A stretch of 14,724 nucleotides of DNA from Streptosporangiaceae bacterium (GCA_030045175.1 JASIBM010000397.1:1-14724), one strand, 5' to 3'. Positions 5,754 to 14,076 are shown, numbered from the stretch's first letter. Made by a program: numbers and translations. Notes: generated by a model from the sequence alone, not told the origin.

Positions 5754-7103
5754 ATGGCCGTGCTCCAGCAGGTACCGTCGGCTGACATGGCCGGCCAGCC
5801 GGTGAGTCATGCCAGGAACCGGTACGCGGACCTGCTGCGGGTTGCCGCGATCTTCGCCGTCGTCTACGGGCACTGGGTGCTCACCGACGTCACCTATTCC
5901 CGGGGCCGCCTATCTGGTCTCGACGCGCTCGAGTACGTGAGCTGGGGCCGGTGGCTGACCCTGCCGCTCCAGGTGATGCCGGTGTTCTTCCTGGTGGGCG
6001 GCTATGCCAATGCGGTCTCGTGGACGGCCCACCGGGCGCGGGGCGAGGCCTGGGTGACCTGGGTTCGCGGCCGTGCGATGAGGCTGCTGTGGCCGACCAT
6101 CGTCTACGTGGCCGTGGCCAGCATCGCGGCTGGCGTGGCCGTGGCCTACGGAGTGCCATCCGGCGAGCTCGCGCAGGCTGGCTGGCTCATCGCGCTGCAT
6201 CTGTGGTTCCTGCCCGTCTACCTGCTGCTGATCGCGCTCACCCCGGTCATGCTGGCTGCCCAGCGGCGATGGGGGCTGACCGTGCCGGCCGTGATGGCCG
6301 TGGCCGCGGCCGGCGTGGACGCCGCTGTCCTGGGGCCGCACCTGCCGGTCATCGGCTTCGCTAACTACTTCCTGGTGTGGGGGTCGGCGCACCAGTGGGG
6401 CTTCGCCTGGCACGACGGCAGCCTCACCAGGGACCGCTGGCGCCCCTGGCTGCTCGCGGGCGCCGGGCTGGCGCTGCTGGCCGGGCTGCTCGCCTGGAGC
6501 CCGTTCCCCGTCGACATGATCGGCGCGGGCGAGCGGATCACCAACACCGGGCCGCCCTCCATCGCGCTGCTAGCCTTCGCCGCGACGCAGGCCGGCCTGG
6601 TGCTCGCCGCCGCGCCGGCGGTGAACAGGTTCCTCGAGCGCGAGCGCTGGTGGCGGCGCGTCACCTGGCTTAACTCCAAGGTGATGACCATCTATCTGTG
6701 GCACATGGCCCCCGTCGCCATCGTGGCCGTCGCGCTGTACCCGACCGGGCTGATGCCGCAGGCGCCGATCGGCAGCGCCCACTGGTGGGTCTTGCGGCTG
6801 GCCTGGTTCGCCATCTTGACGGGGGTGCTCGTGCCACTCGTCGCGCTTGTCATGTGGGCAGAGCAACCGCTGCGCCTGCTGCCTTCAGGACTAGGCCGGC
6901 TGGGGCCGTGGTCGCCGGCGCTGCTCGTCCTTGGCCTCGTCGCCGTGATGATCGCGCTCACCAAGCTCGCGATCTCCGGCTTCGCCCCTGGCGGCAGCGT
7001 GCCCTGGCCGGTGCTGGTCGCCCTGGCTACCGGGACGCTGCTGGCCTTGGTGTCCGGTAACGCCGCACGGGCCGGGCCTGGTGTAACCGGCTCGATCGGC
7101 TAG
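5754..7103 (+). CDS. Acyltransferase-3 family integral membrane protein
   Basis: A 449-residue polytopic membrane protein. The N-terminal RNRYADLLRVAAIFAVVYGHWVL (from residue 21) carries the R..D.LR...I..V..GH pattern of acyltransferase family 3 (OafA/NolL type), with the candidate catalytic His40. About ten hydrophobic segments follow, for example around 72-88, 111-133, 143-168 and 174-195, with basic loops between. Such proteins transfer acetyl or other acyl groups onto sugars, lipids or cell-wall glycans; the acceptor here is unknown. Start ATG 5754 is supported by GAGGTGAT (5741-5748) five bases upstream. The acyl-CoA synthetase gene begins 15 bp after the stop, so they are probably one operon, and the synthetase might supply activated acyl groups, an inference. 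Regulation could run through the box at 5651. Confidence 0.88.
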   Translation: MAVLQQVPSADMAGQPVSHARNRYADLLRVAAIFAVVYGHWVLTDVTYSRGRLSGLDALEYVSWGRWLTLPLQVMPVFFLVGGYANAVSWTAHRARGEAWVTWVRGRAMRLLWPTIVYVAVASIAAGVAVAYGVPSGELAQAGWLIALHLWFLPVYLLLIALTPVMLAAQRRWGLTVPAVMAVAAAGVDAAVLGPHLPVIGFANYFLVWGSAHQWGFAWHDGSLTRDRWRPWLLAGAGLALLAGLLAWSPFPVDMIGAGERITNTGPPSIALLAFAATQAGLVLAAAPAVNRFLERERWWRRVTWLNSKVMTIYLWHMAPVAIVAVALYPTGLMPQAPIGSAHWWVLRLAWFAILTGVLVPLVALVMWAEQPLRLLPSGLGRLGPWSPALLVLGLVAVMIALTKLAISGFAPGGSVPWPVLVALATGTLLALVSGNAARAGPGVTGSIG

Positions 7104-7118
7104 GGAATCGGAGGAGAC

Positions 7119-8915
7119 GTGCACGACTACGTCGTTCCGCCGCTGGTGCGGGTGGCCGCTGCTGAGAGCCTCGCGGCATCGGTGTTCCGGCGCGCGGATG
7201 CCCATCCCGGCGCGGTCGCGTTGCGCAGGCGGGCGCCGGGCGGCGGCTGGCGGGGCGTGACGGCCGGTGAGTTCCGCGCCGAGGTGGCCGCCCTGGCTGC
7301 GGGGCTGATCGCGGCCGGGATCGCGCCGGGTGACCGGGTTGCCCTGATGTCGCGGACCCGGTACGAGTGGACCCTGGCCGACTACGCGGCCTGGGCCGCA
7401 GGCGCCGTCACGGTGCCGGTGTACGAGACGTCCTCGGCCGAGCAGGTCGAGTGGATCCTGCGGGACTCGGCCGCGCGCGCTGTGGTCGCCGAGACAGACG
7501 CGCACGAGAAGGTCATCGCTGGCCTGCGGGCCGGCCTGCCCGATCTGGAGCACCTCTGGCGGATCGATGACCTCGACGCGGTGGCGCGCGGCGGCAAGGA
7601 CGTGCGGGCCGGCGTGCTCGCGCGGCGGCTAGCCGGGACCACAGCCGCTGACCTGGCCACCATCGTGTACACCTCGGGCACGACCGGGCGCCCTAAGGGC
7701 TGCGAGCTGACCCACGGCTGCCTGCTCGCCGACGTGCGCAACGCCGTCGCGGCGCTGCCGGAGCTCTTCGAGCAGCCCGGCGCCTCGACGCTGCTGTTCC
7801 TGCCGCTGGCGCACGTCTTCGCGCGCATCATCGAAATCGGGATGCTCGAGGCCGGGGCCGTGCTCGGGCACTGGCCGGACCCGGACACGCTGGCCGACGG
7901 GCTGGCCGGGTTCCGGCCCACGTTCGTGCTCGCAGTGCCCAGGGTGTTCGAGAAGATCTACTACGGCGCGCAGCGCCAGGCCTCGGCGAGCAGCGCTGGC
8001 GGGCGGATCTTCGCCGCGGCGGCACGCACGGCAATCGAGCGGAGCCAGGCGCTGGCGGCCGGTCGCGCGGCCGGACCGCTCCAAGCTGCCCGGCACGCCG
8101 CTTTCGACATGCTCGTCTACCGCCGGCTTCGCGCGGCCGTCGGCGGGCGCATCAGCTACGCGATCTCCGGGGGCGGGCCGCTGAACGAGCAACTCGGCCA
8201 CTTCTTCCGCGGCGCGGGCATCACCGTGCTGGAAGGCTACGGGCTCACCGAGGCGGCCGGCGCCGCCACGGTGAACCGGCCGGGCCGCAACAAGATCGGC
8301 ACGGTCGGGTTGCCGCTGCCAGGCGTCGCCGTCCGCGTCGCCGCCGGCGGCGAGATCCTGATCAGGGGCGATAGCGTCTTTCGCGGTTACTGGCGCAACG
8401 CGGGCGCGACCCGGGAGGTGCTGGACAGCGACGGCTGGCTGCACACCGGTGACCTGGGCGCGCTGGACGACCAGGGCATGCTGCGCGTGACAGGACGGCG
8501 CAAGGAACTGATCGTCACCGCCGGCGGGACGAACGTGGCGCCCGCGGTGATCGAGGAGCGGATCCGCGCGCACCCGCTGATCAGCCGCTGCCTGGTGGTC
8601 GGGGACGGCCGTCCCTACGTCGGCTGCCTGATCACGCTCGATCCGGAGGAACTCGAGCACTGGAAGCAACAGCACGGGCGGCCAGCCGGTGCCAGCGCAC
8701 GGGACCTCGCCGACGACGCCGACCTGCACGCGGACATACAGCGGGCCGTGGACGAAGCGAACAAGGCAGTCTCGCGCGCCGAGTCGATCCGCCGGTTCCG
8801 CATCCTGCCCGGCGATTTCACCGAAGCCGCAGGCCAGCTGACGCCGTCGGACAAGGTCCGCAGGGGCGTCGTGGCACGGGACTTCGCCGCAGACATCGAG
8901 GCACTCTATGCCTGA
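7119..8915 (+). CDS. Long-chain fatty acid-CoA ligase (AMP-forming, FadD15-like)
   Basis: A 598-residue member of the ANL adenylate-forming superfamily, expected to activate fatty acids with ATP and CoA. Seen in order: the phosphate-binding loop YTSGTTGRPKG (184-194), FLPLAHVFARIIE (227-239), the adenine motif YGLTEAAG (374-381), GWLHTGDLG (439-447), the hinge GRRKELIVTAGGTNVAP (459-475) and the C-terminal catalytic Lys579 in LTPSDKVRR. Length and the LPLAHVFAR wording fit the long-chain class typified by mycobacterial FadD15; chain-length preference cannot be read. GTG 7119 is preceded by GGAGGAG (7110-7116), of which GGAG at 7110-7113 has a spacing of five. The preceding gene is 15 bp upstream. 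The stop codon lies inside a stem-loop shared with the convergent decarboxylase gene. Confidence 0.93.
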   Translation: MHDYVVPPLVRVAAAESLAASVFRRADAHPGAVALRRRAPGGGWRGVTAGEFRAEVAALAAGLIAAGIAPGDRVALMSRTRYEWTLADYAAWAAGAVTVPVYETSSAEQVEWILRDSAARAVVAETDAHEKVIAGLRAGLPDLEHLWRIDDLDAVARGGKDVRAGVLARRLAGTTAADLATIVYTSGTTGRPKGCELTHGCLLADVRNAVAALPELFEQPGASTLLFLPLAHVFARIIEIGMLEAGAVLGHWPDPDTLADGLAGFRPTFVLAVPRVFEKIYYGAQRQASASSAGGRIFAAAARTAIERSQALAAGRAAGPLQAARHAAFDMLVYRRLRAAVGGRISYAISGGGPLNEQLGHFFRGAGITVLEGYGLTEAAGAATVNRPGRNKIGTVGLPLPGVAVRVAAGGEILIRGDSVFRGYWRNAGATREVLDSDGWLHTGDLGALDDQGMLRVTGRRKELIVTAGGTNVAPAVIEERIRAHPLISRCLVVGDGRPYVGCLITLDPEELEHWKQQHGRPAGASARDLADDADLHADIQRAVDEANKAVSRAESIRRFRILPGDFTEAAGQLTPSDKVRRGVVARDFAADIEALYA

Positions 8916-8943
8916 CCCTTGGCGGCACGAGGCGGGGCAGGCA
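8909..8943. terminator. Bidirectional stem-loop between convergent genes
   Basis: TGCCTGACCC (8909-8918) pairs with GGGGCAGGCA (8934-8943): ten positions with a single A/C mismatch, enclosing a 15-nt loop. It spans almost the whole gap between the acyl-CoA ligase stop (8913-8915, inside the left arm) and the decarboxylase stop (8950-8952, minus strand), so it can serve both genes. There is no U-tract. Assigned from pairing seen by eye. Confidence 0.5.
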
Positions 8944-8949
8944 GCAGCG

Positions 8950-11355
8950 TCACTCAGCGATCACGTAGGTGTAGTAGCGCCGCTTGCCGCCTGAGTCGCG
9001 GCGCGGGAAGATGCCCTGCATCTCGGACTCAAAGCCGGGGAACAGGTTGTCGCCCTCCTCGAACAGCCGCAGGTAGGCAACGGCTGCGGAGCCTTCGCTG
9101 AACCGCTCGCCGGGCACCATGATGGCGATCCCTGGCGGGTAGACCACGATCAGGCTGGCTGCGATGCGCCCGGCCAGCGCGTCGAGCGGCACCAGGTCGA
9201 CGTCGCCGCGCAGCAGCGCGGTGTGGCCGCCGATGGGTGACAGCGCGATCCGCGGCTCGTGCTCGGCGTTGTAGACGGCGCGCTGGAGCTCATCGGCGTG
9301 CCTGGAGCGCAGCAGCTCGTGCATGTCGTCGCAGAGCTGGCGGAGGCTAAGGCCGGCGTACCGGACTGGATGAGCGGCGGCTAGCTCGGGCAGCACGTCG
9401 CTGACCAGGGCGCCGCAGTCGTATGCGTGCTTGAAGTCCAGCAGCTCGGACAGCAGCGTGCCGGACTTGCCGCGCTCGATGGCCGCGGTCACCAGCAGCA
9501 AGATCGTGTAGAAGCTGGTCTTCTCGTTCACGATGCCGCGGGCTCGCAGGAACGCGGCCGGCACCGCGGCCGGGATGCCGGTCCGCCCGAACACGCGGCC
9601 GCGGTCGATGCCGGGCGTGGCGATCGAGCACTTGGTCGGGTCCAGCATGATGTAGCCGGGAGCGAGGCCGGTCAGGTCGTGCCAGTCGTCACCGTCGTGG
9701 AACATCCAGCACTCAGGAACGCTGGCGAGGATGTCGTCTGGGACCTCGCGCCAGCGGGTACCGCTTATCCCGCCGTCCGCCGCCGTTCGCTCAAGCACCT
9801 CAGCGACGTGCAGGTCGAGGTACTCGGCCCGGGCGGCTTCTCGTAGCTGCCCGGCCGTCACCGTCACCTGATGCGGGCCGAAGATGCCGAAGAACCAGCT
9901 GCCGTCGCGCGCGGCGATCTCGTCGCGGTAGCGCTCTACCTGCTTGCGCAGCGCGATGGATTCGCGCACCGCGTCGTCCATCAGGGCGAAGCCCGGACGG
10001 CCGGCCATGATCTGCGCTCCGACGTCGAGCGACGCGATCATGTTGTACTGCGGCGAGGTCGAGGTGTGCATCATGAACACCTCGTTGAAGCGGTCGTGGC
10101 TGAGCTGGCGGCGCTGGCCGTTCAGGTGGCTGTCGCGCACGTGGATCTGGGATGCCTGCGACAGGCCGGCCAGGCACTTGTGGGTGGACTGGGTCGTGTA
10201 GATGCCCGGCGAATCCGGGCCCAGGTCCGACAGCGCCATCCCGTATCGCCCGGTGAACAGCGGGTGGAACCTGGCGTAGGCCATCCATGCCTCGTCGAAC
10301 AGGATGTAGTCGCAGAGATGACCGATCCTGGCCAGGACCTGGCGCTCGTCATAGCACACGCCGTCGTAGGTGGTATTGGTGAGGATGGCAAGCCGGAACG
10401 GTCGCTCGCGCTGCCAGGCGACCGGGTCGGTCACCAGCGGGCTGCGCTGGATCTGCGCCCGGATGTAGTCCTCGTCAAGGAGCCGGTAGTCGACGGGGCC
10501 GATGATGCCGTTGGCGTCCCTGGTCGGGCTGAGGTAAATGGGGATAGCCCCGGCCATCATGAGCGCGCCGTGGTGATTGGACTTGTGGCAATTGCGGTCG
10601 AACAAGACCAGGTCACCGGGCGCGAGCAGGGACATCGTGACCATCTTGTTCGAGGTGGAGGTGCCGTTGAGCACGAAGTAGGTCCGCTCGGCGCCGAATA
10701 CCTTCGCCGCCGCGCGCTCGGCGTCGCGTACCGGGCCCTCGTGCTGCAGGATCGAGCCGAGTTCCGGAACCGCGTTGCACAGGTCGCCGCGCAGGAACGG
10801 CTCGCCGACGTAGTCGAAGAAGACCCGGCCAAGCGGCGTCTTCCGGTAGAACATCCCGCCGTTGTGGCCCGGGCAGCACCAGGTCCAGTTGTAGTCGTCG
10901 ACGTACCTCTTGAGCGCGCCAAAGAAGGGTGACAGCAGCCCCTCGGCGTAAGACCTGACCAGCCGCTCGACCCGGCCGGCCACGAACGCCGGGGTGTCCT
11001 CGTGCAGCCAGAAGAAGCCATCGGTGCGCTCGGCCACGCGCAGCGGGATGCTCTCCACGTCGGCGCGCTCCGCTAGCAGGATCACCGGCAGCCGCTCGCT
11101 GAGCTTGCGGACCTGGTCGATGGTGGCGTGCTGGGCACGCTCGGTCCGGCACAGATCCCAGTCGAGCAGGACCGTGCCGATGTCGGAGTTCGCCGTCAGC
11201 GCGAACGCGACGTCCGCGAGCGTCCGGGCGGTGATCACCGTCAGCCCGCGCGCGGTCAGCTCGCCGGCCAGCGCCCGGGCGGCCGTGTCGATCGCTGAGC
11301 CGGTGCCAAGCTCGTGCTCGGCTAGCAGGACAGGAAAGCTGCTGTAGTGCTCCAT
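8950..11355 (-). CDS. Orn/Lys/Arg decarboxylase (PLP-dependent, fold-type I)
   Basis: An 801-residue decarboxylase. Residues 1-130 form the response-regulator-like wing domain of the large acid-stress class (TVLLDWDL 61-68, LPVILLAER 89-97). The PLP domain shows YFVLNGTSTSNK (226-237), DRNCHKSNHHGAL (253-265), the aspartate of FDEAW (353-357) and the cofactor lysine Lys393 in QSTHKCLAGLSQASQIH. The C-terminal domain ends with PGIDRGRVFGRTGIPA, VYPPGI and LFPGFESEMQGI-type motifs. The product (agmatine, cadaverine or putrescine) cannot be decided; wording is partly like AdiA and partly like SpeF. The reaction consumes a cytoplasmic proton and, with arginine or ornithine as substrate, would use ADI-pathway metabolites. 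ATG 11355 is chosen because homology starts there; GAGGAGA (11367-11373) lies 11 bases upstream. The 69 extra codons of open frame upstream look non-coding. Confidence 0.93.
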   Translation of the reverse strand: MEHYSSFPVLLAEHELGTGSAIDTAARALAGELTARGLTVITARTLADVAFALTANSDIGTVLLDWDLCRTERAQHATIDQVRKLSERLPVILLAERADVESIPLRVAERTDGFFWLHEDTPAFVAGRVERLVRSYAEGLLSPFFGALKRYVDDYNWTWCCPGHNGGMFYRKTPLGRVFFDYVGEPFLRGDLCNAVPELGSILQHEGPVRDAERAAAKVFGAERTYFVLNGTSTSNKMVTMSLLAPGDLVLFDRNCHKSNHHGALMMAGAIPIYLSPTRDANGIIGPVDYRLLDEDYIRAQIQRSPLVTDPVAWQRERPFRLAILTNTTYDGVCYDERQVLARIGHLCDYILFDEAWMAYARFHPLFTGRYGMALSDLGPDSPGIYTTQSTHKCLAGLSQASQIHVRDSHLNGQRRQLSHDRFNEVFMMHTSTSPQYNMIASLDVGAQIMAGRPGFALMDDAVRESIALRKQVERYRDEIAARDGSWFFGIFGPHQVTVTAGQLREAARAEYLDLHVAEVLERTAADGGISGTRWREVPDDILASVPECWMFHDGDDWHDLTGLAPGYIMLDPTKCSIATPGIDRGRVFGRTGIPAAVPAAFLRARGIVNEKTSFYTILLLVTAAIERGKSGTLLSELLDFKHAYDCGALVSDVLPELAAAHPVRYAGLSLRQLCDDMHELLRSRHADELQRAVYNAEHEPRIALSPIGGHTALLRGDVDLVPLDALAGRIAASLIVVYPPGIAIMVPGERFSEGSAAVAYLRLFEEGDNLFPGFESEMQGIFPRRDSGGKRRYYTYVIAE

Positions 11356-11371
11356 GTCGGATCGGTTCTCC

Positions 11372-11391
11372 TCACTGCCTGTCACTGCCTG
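11372..11391 (-). repeat. Tandem 10-bp direct repeat in the decarboxylase leader
   Basis: On the minus strand CAGGCAGTGA occurs twice in immediate tandem; the copy nearer the gene runs into the Shine-Dalgarno GAGGAGA. A 10-bp period places both copies on one DNA face. The rest of the 121-bp gap between the PPOX stop and the decarboxylase start (11356-11476) shows no gene and no clear terminator, so read-through from the PPOX gene is possible. Confidence 0.45.
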
Positions 11392-11476
11392 GCTGCGTCC
11401 TCGGCCAGGATCAGTCGCCGGTGAGGTCGCGGCGGGCGAACGCGGCGACGCCCACGGCAGCGGCCGGGCAAGTGGC

Positions 11477-11965
11477 CTAGCTTTGCTTGATGCGCCGCCC
11501 GCTGATCCGGCTCGGCGCAATGCGGACGTACACGTCGCGGGCGCCGGCCGCCCACGGCTCAAGGTGCATCCGGCCTTCGAACTGCTTCACCACGCGCTCC
11601 TCGGTGACCTTGTGCGCATGGCCGTGCACCAGGACGCTCCAGCCTTCACGCAGGGCCTCGTCAAGGCTGTCTACCTCGAAGCTGACCCGGCCTTCGGCGT
11701 ATGCGGCCAGCAGCGTGTCCGGTGCTGTGCGGAAGATGATGGTTTTACCCGCTACAGCGTAATTGACCGGCAGTATCATGATCTCGGCCGCGCATGCGAA
11801 ACCGACGCGGCCGATGCCGCGCTGCTCGAGAAGCTCAAAGCACTCAGCCGGGCTGAGCGTACGCAGGGCATGGCCGCAAGCCGCGGGCCCGGGGCCTGGG
11901 GTTCCCCCCTCAGGCCCGGCGGGCAGGACGTTCTGGCCGGTCACCGGTCCCTTCCCGGTTGTCAT
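11477..11965 (-). CDS. Pyridoxamine 5'-phosphate oxidase-fold (flavin-binding) protein
   Basis: A 162-residue protein with a poorly ordered Gly/Pro-rich N-terminus (1-32) and a split-barrel flavin-binding domain: LSPAECFELLEQRGIGRVGF (37-56), ILPVNYAVAGKTIIFRTAPDT (64-84), VSFEVDSLDEALREGWSVLVHGHA (94-117) and a C-terminal DVYVRIAPSRISGRRI. This pattern is the PPOX-like (PF12900-type) group, usually binding FMN, F420 or haem; the substrate is unknown, and true pyridoxine biosynthesis is unlikely. ATG 11965 has a full GGAGGTGAG (11971-11979 on the minus strand) five bases upstream, so strong translation is expected. It lies upstream of the decarboxylase on the same strand and is divergent from malic enzyme. 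Related proteins occur in the mycobacterial dormancy regulon, which fits the rest of the window. Confidence 0.9.
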   Translation of the reverse strand: MTTGKGPVTGQNVLPAGPEGGTPGPGPAACGHALRTLSPAECFELLEQRGIGRVGFACAAEIMILPVNYAVAGKTIIFRTAPDTLLAAYAEGRVSFEVDSLDEALREGWSVLVHGHAHKVTEERVVKQFEGRMHLEPWAAGARDVYVRIAPSRISGRRIKQS

Positions 11966-12126
11966 ATCTGCTCACCTCCGCTGTCAGCCCCGCTGTCGGT
12001 TTACTTCAGCTTGTCCTGCGGCGCCAGCTAGCGCTTGAGCCTGACGTCCCGCGCGAGCGGGCCATTCGGCCCGGCCCGCGGATCACCAGACCGCGCGAGC
12101 TCAGGTCCTCAGGCCCGTTCTGCCGG

Positions 12127-12146
12127 GTGGGGACCTTGGCCTCTAT
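12127..12146. promoter_or_regulatory. Possible DosR/DevR-type box upstream of malic enzyme
   Basis: GTGGGGACCTTGGCCTCTAT matches the DosR consensus at 12 of 20 positions by eye, with the complete GGGAC half-site; its GGGACCTTGG core resembles GGGACCTTTGG of the candidate upstream of hsp20. It lies 95 bp before the malic enzyme start and 161 bp from the divergent PPOX start. The same 276-bp gap (11966-12241) also has a GTCCC half-site at 12046-12050, 80 bp ahead of the PPOX gene, with a poor partner half. No gene was recognised in this gap. Confidence 0.4.
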
Positions 12147-12241
12147 CGCATGGGTCCGGGTCGCCGCTAGACAAGGCACATCGAGTCCGCGAGGAGTCTC
12201 GTCCGCCGGCTGACCATCCAGCGGACTTTCCAGGCGCAGGG

Positions 12242-13924
12242 ATGGTGAGTAGATTGACCGGCCCAGAGATTCTCGGCCAGCCGTTGCTGAATAAGGATGC
12301 GGCATTTACCGAGCGGGAACGCGACGAGCTTGGCTTGCGCGGGCTGCTGCCCTGGCGGGTGGCGACGATCGAGGAGCAGGTCGCTCTCGAGCTCGAGCAC
12401 CTGCGCCGCAAGGCCGATGACATCGAGAAGTACATCGGGCTGACCGCGCTTGAAGACCGCAACGAAACGTTGTTCTACCGCTTGCTCCTCGATCATCTCG
12501 AAGAGCTCGCCCCGATCGTTTACACGCCGACGGTTGGCGAGGCGTGCCGCAGGTTCAGTCACGTCCTGCGCCGGTCACGCGGGGTGTGGATCACCCCTGA
12601 TGACGTCGGCCGCATCCCCGAGCTGCTGCGTAACTCCAGGAAACCGGGCGTCCGGCTGATAGTGGCCACCGACAACGAGCGCATACTTGGCCTCGGCGAT
12701 CAGGGCGCCGGTGGCATGGGGATCCCGGTAGGAAAGCTGGCGCTGTATACCGCCGGGGCGGGGATCGCGCCGCACCTGACGCTACCCGTCTCACTTGACT
12801 GCGGGACCGACAATGATGACCTGCTGACCGACCCGCTGTATCTGGGCTACCCCAAGCCCCGGCTACGCGGCGCCGAGTACGACGCGTTCATCGACGCTTT
12901 CGTGCACGCCATCCGCGAGGTGTACCCGCACGCGGTGCTGCAGTGGGAGGACTTCAAGCAGCACAATGCGATCAGGCTGCTTGACCGTTATCGCACCGCC
13001 TTGCCCAGCTTCAATGATGACATTCAGGGCACGGCTGCCGTGGTCGTGGCCGGCATCCTGGCCGCGCTGCGGCGGGGCGGCGAGATGGTCGCCGGGCAGC
13101 GGCTGGTCTTTCTCGGCGCGGGAGCGGCCGGGCTCGGGATCGCCCGGCTGCTGAGCCAGGTCATGCGGCGATCGGGCATCGCCGAGGACGACATCCGTGC
13201 GGCCATCGCGATGGTCGACTCGCGTGGCCTGATCTTCGACGGCCGGGAGGACGTCGATGAGGACAAGCGTCCCTTCGCGCTGCCGCGGGCTGCCCTGGCC
13301 CGGTACGGGTTCCCGCCGGCGAGCAGGCATGACTTCCATGCCGTGATCCGCCAGGTGGCTCCCACGATCTTGATCGGTACGAGCAGCACGCCGGGTGCGT
13401 TCGACGAGGACGCCATCACGCAGATGGCGGCGCAAGCTCGCTCGCCGATCATCTTCCCGCTGTCGAACCCGACATCGAAGGCGGAGGCAACCCCGGCCGA
13501 CGTGCTGCGCTGGACCGGCGGCCGGGCATTGGTCGCGACCGGCAGCCCGTTCGGGCCGGTGGACGTGGCCGGCACGGCCCGGCAGATCGGCCAGGCGAAC
13601 AACGTCTTCATCTTCCCCGGCGTCGGCCTCGGCGCGGTCGTCGCGAGAGCGCGGGAAATCACTGACAGCATGTTCCTGGCCGCCGCCGACACGCTGGCCG
13701 GCCTGGTGCCGCCGGACCGGCTCGCGGCCGGCGCCCTGTACCCCCCGGTGGCCGACCTGCGCCGCGTGTCCCGGGCGATCGCCATCGCCGTGGCCGAGCA
13801 GGCCCGCGAATGCGGCGTGGCCCACCCCGAGGCCCCCAAGGACGTCGCCGCCGCCGTGGCGGCGGCCATGTGGACGCCCAGCTACCCGGCCCGCCTGGAC
13901 CACGTACCTGATATGGCTGTCTAG
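12242..13924 (+). CDS. maeA: Malic enzyme (NAD(P)-dependent, large MaeA/SfcA type)
   Basis: A 560-residue enzyme that oxidatively decarboxylates L-malate to pyruvate and CO2 with reduction of NAD(P). Seen: YTPTVGEAC with the catalytic Tyr94 (94-102), VATDNERILGLGDQG (141-155), GIPVGKLALYTA with catalytic Lys165, metal-binding WEDF (235-238), FNDDIQGTAAV (257-267), a Rossmann motif GAGAAGLGIARL (292-303) and FIFPGVGLGAV near the C-terminus. Length equals the classical 565-residue class. NAD versus NADP preference is not decided here. The frame is open upstream to 12035, but homology supports ATG 12242; its ribosome site (CAGG) is weak, and a TTG at 12254 preceded by GGTGAG is an alternative. 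It is monocistronic, divergent from the PPOX gene, with a hairpin 13 bp after the stop. Confidence 0.95.
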   Translation: MVSRLTGPEILGQPLLNKDAAFTERERDELGLRGLLPWRVATIEEQVALELEHLRRKADDIEKYIGLTALEDRNETLFYRLLLDHLEELAPIVYTPTVGEACRRFSHVLRRSRGVWITPDDVGRIPELLRNSRKPGVRLIVATDNERILGLGDQGAGGMGIPVGKLALYTAGAGIAPHLTLPVSLDCGTDNDDLLTDPLYLGYPKPRLRGAEYDAFIDAFVHAIREVYPHAVLQWEDFKQHNAIRLLDRYRTALPSFNDDIQGTAAVVVAGILAALRRGGEMVAGQRLVFLGAGAAGLGIARLLSQVMRRSGIAEDDIRAAIAMVDSRGLIFDGREDVDEDKRPFALPRAALARYGFPPASRHDFHAVIRQVAPTILIGTSSTPGAFDEDAITQMAAQARSPIIFPLSNPTSKAEATPADVLRWTGGRALVATGSPFGPVDVAGTARQIGQANNVFIFPGVGLGAVVARAREITDSMFLAAADTLAGLVPPDRLAAGALYPPVADLRRVSRAIAIAVAEQARECGVAHPEAPKDVAAAVAAAMWTPSYPARLDHVPDMAV

Positions 13925-13936
13925 CAAGCCTTGGCA

Positions 13937-13957
13937 CCAGCGTGGGCCCCACGTTGG
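13937..13957 (+). terminator. Hairpin terminator after malic enzyme
   Basis: CCAGCGTGG (13937-13945) pairs with CCACGTTGG (13949-13957), nine pairs including one G-T wobble, with a GCC loop. It begins 13 bp after the malic enzyme stop. A second, weaker GC-rich inverted repeat (CCGGG/CCCGG, 13961-13977) follows. No T-run, as is usual for actinobacteria. Confidence 0.6.
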
Positions 13958-14000
13958 GTTCCGGGACGGCGCCCCGGGCTGCCGGTCTCCAGTGTCCGAA

Positions 14001-14024
14001 TCGGGCCAAACGACACTGCGAGCA
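14001..14024 (+). repeat. Direct repeat copy 1 upstream of the stalk-like gene
   Basis: TCGGGCCAAACGACACTGCG followed by AGCA; the second copy at 14077-14098 is the same except for two missing bases after CCAA and one C/G change. Starts are 76 bp apart. Copy 1 is also enclosed by an inverted repeat AGTGTC (13991-13996)/GACACT (14012-14017). The pair lies in the 216-bp gap 13925-14140, ahead of the gene at 14141, and may be a regulator-binding array. The gap also has a perfect 12-bp palindrome GGCCCATGGGCC (14027-14038). No gene is recognised in it. Confidence 0.5.
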
Positions 14025-14076
14025 CGGGCCCATGGGCCTGCCCGGAACGGAGTGACTGCCCTGTCTCAAGGTGGTC

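Noticed and set aside
9871..10932. Plus-strand open frame opposite the decarboxylase
   Set aside because: It is antisense to conserved PLP-enzyme motifs, and its composition reflects codon-position GC bias.
11356..11562. 69-codon N-terminal extension of the decarboxylase
   Set aside because: It overlaps the PPOX gene 3' end and the leader repeat and looks non-coding; the wing domain begins at the later ATG.
12035..12241. 69-codon N-terminal extension of malic enzyme
   Set aside because: Composition is non-coding-like, and the 560-residue form from 12242 already matches the family's length.
13960..13979. GGGAC inside TCCGGGACGGCG as another DosR-like site
   Set aside because: Only 10 of 20 consensus positions match; it lies in a GC-rich inverted repeat just after the malic enzyme terminator.
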